Source: Spirochaetaceae bacterium (GTDB taxonomy: Bacteria; Spirochaetota; Spirochaetia; Treponematales; Breznakiellaceae). From it: 10,930 nt of DNA. The notes beneath the pieces were generated by a model, which saw only the letters and a list, made by a program, of their open reading frames with translations, did no database searches and was not told the origin of the DNA. The stretch covers positions 1 to 10,930 of the forward strand of contig JAISQV010000155.1 in NCBI GenBank assembly GCA_031273985.1, read 5' to 3'. This document shows, piece by piece, positions 6,032 through 10,930 of this stretch (positions are counted from its first letter, which is position 1; the number at the start of each line of letters is the position of its first letter). Position numbers and translations under genes: made by a program.

Positions 6032-6062
6032 GAACCCGCGGGAGGGGCGGGCAGCGGGGTTC
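6032..6062. repeat. GC-rich inverted repeat downstream of the head-GIN gene
   Basis: GAACCCGC (6032-6039) pairs with GCGGGGTTC (6054-6062) with one bulged G. It starts 10 bases after the head-GIN stop codon, so it could help end transcription, but no T-run follows. The arm sequence AAGAACCCGC is repeated at 10384-10393 in the other intergenic space beside the giant OmpA gene, which suggests a dispersed repeat family. The rest of the gap to 6240 is GC-rich with small self-complementary blocks (for example CCGCTCAAGCGG near 6174-6185) and no credible gene. Confidence 0.42.
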
Positions 6063-6240
6063 GTCATATCCGAAACGCTCAAGACAAACGGGGTTTTCAA
6101 GCCTGCAGGCCCCTTCCCCATTCCGCATCATTTCCGGCATACCGGGACAGGGGGCTCAACACGGGGCTTCCCCCGCTCAAGCGGATTCCTGGTACACGCC
6201 GGGGATGCGCCCGTAATCACAAAACGCCGCACCCGGACCT

Positions 6241-9200
6241 TTACTTAATCAACAGGAACTCTACCCTCCGGTTCTTCCAGCGGTTGTCCCGGTCATTGGG
6301 GCTCACCACGGGACGGGTACCCCCGGCGCCGCTGTGGGTCAGGCGGTTTCTGCTTACTCCGAAGCCCGCCAGGGCGTTCACGGTGAACTGGGCCCGGGCC
6401 TCACTCAGGGGCTGGAGTTCCTCCACCTGTTCCTTGACGGTTTGCAGCACCGGGTTGGCGTGGCCTTCGACTTGCACACGGTAGTCCCGGAACTTGTTGA
6501 GAATTTGGGCTATGCGCCGGAGTATGCGGTTGTTGTTTTCCACCGTTTCCGGGGGAAGGCCCACAAAGTCCGCTGCGCTGGGGCGGAACACTATCGAGGG
6601 GACCTGAATGCGCAGCCGGTCCCCGTCCCGTATCACCAGGACATCGACCCCTATCTTCGCCTCCAGGAGCGATTCGTTCCCCAGGGAGTCTACCGCCCGG
6701 AACTGCACGGGGTAATCCGAGGCGGACTGCACCAGTTCGCCCCGGGAACTCCGCCCGTCCCAGATGGTCCGTTCGGCGGGGGTCCCCCGGCCTTCGATGC
6801 GGTAGAACAGTTGATGCGGCGGTTCGGGCTCCCGTACTTCCAGACTCCAGTTGGTAATGGGCGAAGCGTCCCTCGCGCTGAGGAACATGGAGAGTTCGTC
6901 TTCCACGCCGTCATTGTCGGGGCTGAAGTAATCCGGCGCTGAGCGGAAACTCAGCTCAGGCCCCGACACGTCAACGGTGATGGCCCCGGCCTGGGCGCTT
7001 ACCACATCGCCCTTGACGTAGATCACGGTGAGTTCCGGGCTGTACCGCCCCTCCTTTACCGCGCCTGCCGCATCAAGACCGTTCCAGACAATCGTTTCCG
7101 GGGGCGCCCCGGAGGCGGGCGTTTCCGGCGAGGCCGCTTCCGGCCAGCTCCGCAGCACAGTTCCCGCATCGTCCCTGAGTTCCAGCCTCCAGGACTCTAC
7201 GCCCTCACGGATGGAAAGCATGGTTCCCAGCCTGATCCCCGGCGTCTGGGGCCCCTTGGGGGCTATTCCCGAGGCGGAGGCCGTGAGGAAGGCCCGTGGT
7301 ACCCGTGCATCCAGGCTTATGCTTTCTATGACTCTGCGGGTGCTGTTTCCCGCGTCATCGGTGGAAATGACGCTGAAGCGGTAGGTCCCGTCGGGCACGG
7401 AATTCCCCGCCTCGTCGTTTCCGTCCCAACTGAGTTCCGGCGCGGCGCCGGTCCAGGTCCAGCTCCGTATTACGGCGCCGTCACTGCCGGTGATCTCCGC
7501 CGTCCAGGAATCGTCGCCCTGGGTCTCTACCCCCAGGGGCAGGGTGTCCCGGGCCCCGTCCCCGTTGGGGGAGAAGACCGTGTAGGGCGCTGAGACCGCA
7601 GCCGCCGGCTGTACCGTATCCAAAATGAAGGACCGGGACACTGCCTCCGGCTGGTTTCCGGCGGCGTAACGCACCGTGATCCGGGCCGTGTAGGCGCCGT
7701 CCGGGGCCGCTGCGTTTCCCGAATCCCTGCCGTTCCATGAGATGGCGGCGGGAACAGTGTTCTGCCCCTCGAAGAAGCGCAACACCCTTCCCCCGGCGTC
7801 CAGTATCTCCACCCGGTAGGAATTTATCCCCGCCCGTTCCTGAATCTGGGGCAGCAGGGAGATGGTATCTTTAACCCCGTCCCCGTTGGGGGAAAAGGAG
7901 CGGAAATCCGTGGTGATAAACACGGGGGTATCGGCGGTACTCAGCGTAAAGTCCGCCTCGTTGGATTCGCCCCGGTTTCCCGCGGGGTCCGTGGCGGAGA
8001 GCCGGTAACGGTACTCCCCGTCCGGGGCCAGGGCACCGGTGTCGTCCAGACCGTCCCACTCAAGCCGGGCCGGGGGCACCCCGGCCATGCGCATCACCCG
8101 CAGCGCCTCGGTAGCCTCCGCCCGCCGCACGGTTCCCAGCCAGAGAACCTCAGCGGAACCTTCCTGAAGAAAGACCATCACATCCTGATTGCCGTCATTG
8201 TTCGGCGAGAAAGCATCGTAACCCGTCTTGACCGAAGACCTGGGCGGGGTTAGGTCCAGGGTAACGTAGGGCGAGGATGCGGAGGAAAGGTAGCCGTTCC
8301 GGTAGGATACGGCGATGCGCCCGTAGTAGGTTCCCTCGGCAAGGGGGGCGCCGGAATCGTCCAGCCCGTCAAAGTCTATGCGCTCCGGCGGCGGACTCCC
8401 GCTGACGGCAAGGGTCCTCCGCACCGTATCGTTACGGTCCCGGATCTGGAACTCCCAGCCGGTGATTCCCTCCCGCACGGGAAGTCCCACGATCACCGTC
8501 ATGAGGTCCTTCGCCCCGTCCCCGTTGGGAGAGAACCACGCGTCGGCCACGGCAAGATTCACCGTGGGCTGTATCGTGCTGATAATAATATTTTCGAGAG
8601 CCGCCTCCTCCGTGTTGAGTGCCCGGTCCGTGGCGCGGACCCGGTACTGGTAAACTCCGTCGCCCACAATGCGGCCTGCGTCATCGGTACCGTCCCACTC
8701 AATATTCGCCAGCTCCGTCTCGCGGAGGGTGAAGCTCTTCACCTTGTTTCCCTGACTGTCCCAAATATCCGCCTCCCACAGCTCTTCCCAGGAGCCGGTC
8801 TCGGCTATGACGATGGTGTCCTTGCTGCCGTCTCCGTCGGGTGAGAAGATGCGCTCACTCTCGGCCAGGGGCCGGATGATGATCTCCGGCGGCGTGTTGT
8901 CCACCACCACCTCGTAGGGCTCCGTGGTGATCACATTCCCGTTGTCATCCGCCGCGGTAACGGTAAAGTGGTAGTTCCCGTCCGGGGCAAGCTCCCCGGA
9001 GTCCAGCGTCCCGTCCCAGCGAAGGCTTGAGGGTATCTCCACCCCCGCCTTGACCTGGATGAGGCGCAGCATGATGTTTTTCACCCCCTGAGTTTCGGGG
9101 CGAAGTTCCTTGTTCCGGTAGGTCCGCACCACCTCCCCGGCGTCATTCTTGATCTCGAAGATCCATTCATTCACGTAACGCTGATCCTGAATCCTGACGG

Positions 9201-10269
9201 GGAATTCCAGGGCGTCCGCCAGCCCGTCGTTGTTCGGGGAAAAGTAAACCGTCTCGGGATACTCCACAAAGACCTGGGGCGGCGTTCTGTCCACAACGCC
9301 CATCGACCAGGTGGCCCCCCCGCCTATGGCGTAGATGGGCCCCGAAATGGGCTTGAGGGCCAGGTTTGCCGCTATGTCCCCGTCCGTGGGAAGCCTTCCG
9401 CCCATGAGCCCCTGCCCACGGGTCTTGATCGTAAAGTTAAGCCCCACCCCCAGAGAGGGAAGGGGCGGCATAACCCGGTTGCTCCCCCAGATGTTTTCGT
9501 AGCCGTTGATGCCCCAGGCTGCGGAAATCGTAATCATTTCCGCCAGCACCAGCCGGGCGCCGATTTTGAGGGCAAGATTATGCATGGAAGGAATGCTCAG
9601 GTCCAGCGCCCCGGAGAGGAGGAGCGGGTCAGCGGTGTCGCCGGTACTTCTAATATGGAGAAAATCCGCAGACGCGCCGAAAAGCGGGGTAAAGGCCGAA
9701 GGATAGGAGCTCTTTCCCAGACCCTTCATGGCAAAGGCGAAGGTCATATTCTCGAAGGAGCCGAGCTTGCCCATGTTGTAACGGACCCCCAGGTCCCCGG
9801 CAAGGGTAAGCCCGCCCCCGCCGCCTACATTAAGCCCCAGGCCCACGGTGAGGCCGGGGTAAATATCCTTGGCGGCAAAGAGATTCCCCCGTATATGGTG
9901 GCCGCTCCCCTCAAGCAGGTGGAAAAAGGGGCTGTAGAGATAGTTGGCGGAACCGCCGAAGACGGCAAATTTTGTAGGCACCGAGAGGCCGAGATTCAGG
10001 GCGTGACCGAATTGATAGCTCCCAAAATCCGTGAGCAGGAGGTAGCCCGCATCCAGGGTGATACGCTGAAGTTCCCCCAGGGCGGCGGGATTCACCGCGG
10101 CGGCATGGACCCCGTCCCGGGATGTGGAAAAGGCCCCGGACCCGGCCAGGACAGGGGAGAAAAGTTCCTCCCCCGCCTCCGCGCCGGGAACCAAAGGGGG
10201 AAGCTGCGCGTGGAGCGCGCCGCCTGCCGCAGCCAGAATAAGCAAAAACAACAGGGGCTTCCTAAACAT
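6241..10269 (-). CDS. Giant outer-membrane protein: PorV/UPF0164-like barrel, eight FlgD-Ig repeats, OmpA C-terminus
   Basis: A 1342-residue envelope protein. The signal peptide is MFRKPLLFLLILAAAGGALHA (residues 1-21, AHA/LHA-type cleavage before Gln22). Residues about 30-325 are a Gly-rich beta-barrel-like region starting FSTSRDG...AAVNPAAL, as in PorV/UPF0164 (FadL-like) proteins. Eight Ig-like repeats of about 105 residues follow, each built of an F-S-P-[ND]-[GN]-D-G motif (F343, F475, F579, F687, F792, F899, F1115; degenerate near 1002) and a W-[DN]-G-x-[DL] plus D-G-x-Y motif, as in FlgD-type Ig domains. Residues 1225-1342 are an OmpA domain (VEGHANP 1268-1274; LSEARAQ 1288-1294; NRRVEFLLIK 1333-1342). 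It probably spans the outer membrane and reaches the cell wall, bridging with extended Ig repeats; the exact topology is inferred. ATG 10269 has AAAGGA six bases upstream; ATG 10296 has no such site and lies at the predicted transcript start. The OmpA domain shows an Asp-to-Asn change at position 1272. Confidence 0.93.
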   Translation of the reverse strand: MFRKPLLFLLILAAAGGALHAQLPPLVPGAEAGEELFSPVLAGSGAFSTSRDGVHAAAVNPAALGELQRITLDAGYLLLTDFGSYQFGHALNLGLSVPTKFAVFGGSANYLYSPFFHLLEGSGHHIRGNLFAAKDIYPGLTVGLGLNVGGGGGLTLAGDLGVRYNMGKLGSFENMTFAFAMKGLGKSSYPSAFTPLFGASADFLHIRSTGDTADPLLLSGALDLSIPSMHNLALKIGARLVLAEMITISAAWGINGYENIWGSNRVMPPLPSLGVGLNFTIKTRGQGLMGGRLPTDGDIAANLALKPISGPIYAIGGGATWSMGVVDRTPPQVFVEYPETVYFSPNNDGLADALEFPVRIQDQRYVNEWIFEIKNDAGEVVRTYRNKELRPETQGVKNIMLRLIQVKAGVEIPSSLRWDGTLDSGELAPDGNYHFTVTAADDNGNVITTEPYEVVVDNTPPEIIIRPLAESERIFSPDGDGSKDTIVIAETGSWEELWEADIWDSQGNKVKSFTLRETELANIEWDGTDDAGRIVGDGVYQYRVRATDRALNTEEAALENIIISTIQPTVNLAVADAWFSPNGDGAKDLMTVIVGLPVREGITGWEFQIRDRNDTVRRTLAVSGSPPPERIDFDGLDDSGAPLAEGTYYGRIAVSYRNGYLSSASSPYVTLDLTPPRSSVKTGYDAFSPNNDGNQDVMVFLQEGSAEVLWLGTVRRAEATEALRVMRMAGVPPARLEWDGLDDTGALAPDGEYRYRLSATDPAGNRGESNEADFTLSTADTPVFITTDFRSFSPNGDGVKDTISLLPQIQERAGINSYRVEILDAGGRVLRFFEGQNTVPAAISWNGRDSGNAAAPDGAYTARITVRYAAGNQPEAVSRSFILDTVQPAAAVSAPYTVFSPNGDGARDTLPLGVETQGDDSWTAEITGSDGAVIRSWTWTGAAPELSWDGNDEAGNSVPDGTYRFSVISTDDAGNSTRRVIESISLDARVPRAFLTASASGIAPKGPQTPGIRLGTMLSIREGVESWRLELRDDAGTVLRSWPEAASPETPASGAPPETIVWNGLDAAGAVKEGRYSPELTVIYVKGDVVSAQAGAITVDVSGPELSFRSAPDYFSPDNDGVEDELSMFLSARDASPITNWSLEVREPEPPHQLFYRIEGRGTPAERTIWDGRSSRGELVQSASDYPVQFRAVDSLGNESLLEAKIGVDVLVIRDGDRLRIQVPSIVFRPSAADFVGLPPETVENNNRILRRIAQILNKFRDYRVQVEGHANPVLQTVKEQVEELQPLSEARAQFTVNALAGFGVSRNRLTHSGAGGTRPVVSPNDRDNRWKNRRVEFLLIK

Positions 10270-10305
10270 ACCACATCCTTTGTGATTCGCCTTCATATTT
10301 TATCA

Positions 10306-10334
10306 ATTATGCTGCGCATCGGGCAAACCTTCAA
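10306..10334 (-). promoter_or_regulatory. Promoter of the giant OmpA-family gene
   Basis: On the minus strand there is TTGAAG (10334-10329, 4 of 6 matches to TTGACA), a 17-base spacer and CATAAT (10311-10306, 5 of 6 matches to TATAAT). The transcript would start near 10299, giving a leader of about 30 bases with AAAGGA before ATG 10269. The gene appears monocistronic, because its 5' neighbour space holds only hairpins and its 3' neighbour is convergent. Confidence 0.6.
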
Positions 10335-10365
10335 GAGAGAAGTCAGGAGTAGAGAATTTAAGAAG

Positions 10366-10551
10366 AGGGGGCCGAGCCCCCTGAAGAACCCGCTAAGAAC
10401 TCGCTTGCGCGAGGGAGGGTTCGCGGGGGAGAGCCTCCTCCCCGCTTCGCGGGTCCGGGGTCTGGCGCTACCCCCAATGCGGGGGCCGCGGCCCCCGCAA
10501 CGCCCCGTACCCTCTTCCCCCCTGTCGGGGTTTCCGATGCCGCATGATCGG
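10366..10551. repeat. Cluster of GC-rich hairpins in a 397-base gene-free gap
   Basis: At least six self-complementary units lie almost end to end. AGGGGGC-cga-GCCCCCT is at 10366-10382. At 10386-10422, GAACCC/GGGTTC encloses CTCGC-ttgc-GCGAG. GCGGGG/CCCCGC is at 10423-10445. CCCGC-ttc-GCGGG follows at 10441-10453. A perfect 22-base GC palindrome centred on CCGCGG lies at 10478-10499. CCGAT/ATCGG is at 10534-10551, preceded by CCCC-tgtc-GGGG at 10519-10530. No credible coding frame lies in 10270-10666, and I see nothing specific in 10552-10666. The cluster is REP/BIME-like, and one arm word recurs at 6031. Its role is unknown; it could act as an mRNA stabiliser, terminator or gyrase/IHF-type site. 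Confidence 0.62.
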
Positions 10552-10666
10552 CTACCTTAGACCCCCCGGCACCTCGCGTGACTTAAGGCCCAAATAGCAT
10601 ATCTCGAAGGAGCCCATCCGGCAGGAATTCTGTCAGGGCATGGGGCTTTTGATCGGAGGCTATTAT

Positions 10667-10930
10667 CTACAAGGTTTCAATGTCCCGGAGGGAAAGCCCC
10701 GTGGCGGCGGCTGTTTGTTCCGCAGAAAGCCCCATGGACTTTAATCTGCGGGCCGTCTCCAGCTTCTCTTCTTCCCGGCCCTCCTGCCGGGCGTCATCGG
10801 CCACGGCCTGTAGGTCCCGCCGCCACATCTCCTCCTTCTCCGCCATCTCCCGCCGCCGCTCGCTCCAGCTCAGCCGCTTTAACTCCACCACCGCCTTCGT
10901 TACCTCAGGGTGTTCCTCCGCCAGCATATC
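10667..10930 (-). CDS. Rpn-family PD-(D/E)XK nuclease/putative transposase, C-terminal part (runs off right edge)
   Basis: The last 87 residues of a longer protein; the start and the nuclease domain lie beyond the window. The visible part has the typical tail of Rpn/TIGR01784 proteins: a highly charged helical stretch (LSWSERRREMAEKEEMW, then ARQEGREEEKLETARRL) followed by a small helix-turn-helix-like end (KSMGLSAEQTAAATGLSLRDIETL, in which LSxEQxAxxTGLSxxDI is characteristic). Family members such as RpnA are recombination-promoting DNA nucleases. In treponemes these genes occur in many copies and are often called transposases, although no terminal repeats are visible here. The TAG stop is at 10669-10667. 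Base composition matches the GC-rich flank, not the AT-rich island. Confidence 0.82.
   Translation of the reverse strand, partial: DMLAEEHPEVTKAVVELKRLSWSERRREMAEKEEMWRRDLQAVADDARQEGREEEKLETARRLKSMGLSAEQTAAATGLSLRDIETL

Noticed and set aside
6032..6062. The inverted repeat as a classical rho-independent terminator of the head-GIN gene
   Set aside because: The stem has a 14-base loop and no downstream T-run, so I list it as a repeat, not a terminator.
6019..6216. Small plus-strand frame after the head-GIN gene
   Set aside because: It falls in the GC-rich inverted-repeat spacer, its composition (Gly/Pro/Arg/Ser) looks non-coding, and no family resemblance is seen.
6900..9243. Recurring near-identical 20-base words every 310-400 bases, considered as a CRISPR or non-coding repeat array
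   Set aside because: They are the codons for the F-S-P-N-x-D-G motif of successive Ig repeats in the large protein; the spacers are coding and far too long for CRISPR.
3103..10596. The word ATTTGGGCCT at about 3106-3115 and, inverted, at about 10584-10594, considered as ends of a mobile element
   Set aside because: The match is only about 10 bases, the flanks do not align well, and the interval contains resident-type genes. Chance is adequate.

Overview
The window looks like a chromosomal segment of a spirochaete, most likely a termite-gut-type treponeme. Four things point that way: a GC-rich background, a relaxed spirochaete-style lipoprotein signal on a glycoside hydrolase, a porin-like/FlgD-Ig/OmpA giant of a kind I associate with treponemes, and the tail of an Rpn/PD-(D/E)XK 'transposase' of the type that is abundant in treponemes. 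The genus assignment is inference; no rRNA or other phylogenetic marker is present.

Layout from left to right. (1) 1-2961, GC-rich, minus strand: a YbhJ-type aconitase-family hydratase (511-2916), followed 39 bases downstream by the N-terminal part of a GH5-like lipoprotein cellulase (471 to beyond base 1). They are probably co-transcribed. (2) About 3096-6022, an AT-rich accessory island: a brnTA toxin-antitoxin locus in which the toxin gene is reduced to its first 17 codons while the antitoxin BrnA is intact; a 59-base inverted-repeat element; a 503-residue minus-strand protein that joins an N-terminal HNH nuclease motif to a DGQH (DndB/ParB-like) motif; a second 59-base inverted-repeat element; and a secreted head-GIN (DUF2807) beta-helix protein. 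Each island gene has its own good sigma70-type promoter, as expected of independently acquired cassettes. (3) 6241-10269, GC-rich, minus strand: a 1342-residue outer-membrane protein with a PorV/UPF0164-like barrel, eight FlgD-type Ig repeats and a C-terminal OmpA domain. It has a clear promoter and Shine-Dalgarno sequence. (4) 10270-10666, a non-coding stretch with a dense cluster of GC-rich hairpins. (5) 10667 to the right edge, minus strand: the C-terminus of an Rpn-family nuclease.

How the parts may work together: the flanking GC-rich genes look like resident functions (polysaccharide degradation, an unassigned Fe-S hydratase, cell-envelope architecture). The AT-rich centre reads as a small defence or stability module that inserted beside ybhJ. 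The two most interesting points are the HNH-DGQH protein, an architecture I cannot match to a named system, and the pair of 59-base elements flanking it, which could be divergent integron attC sites or simply terminator-type hairpins. The sequence alone cannot decide between these.
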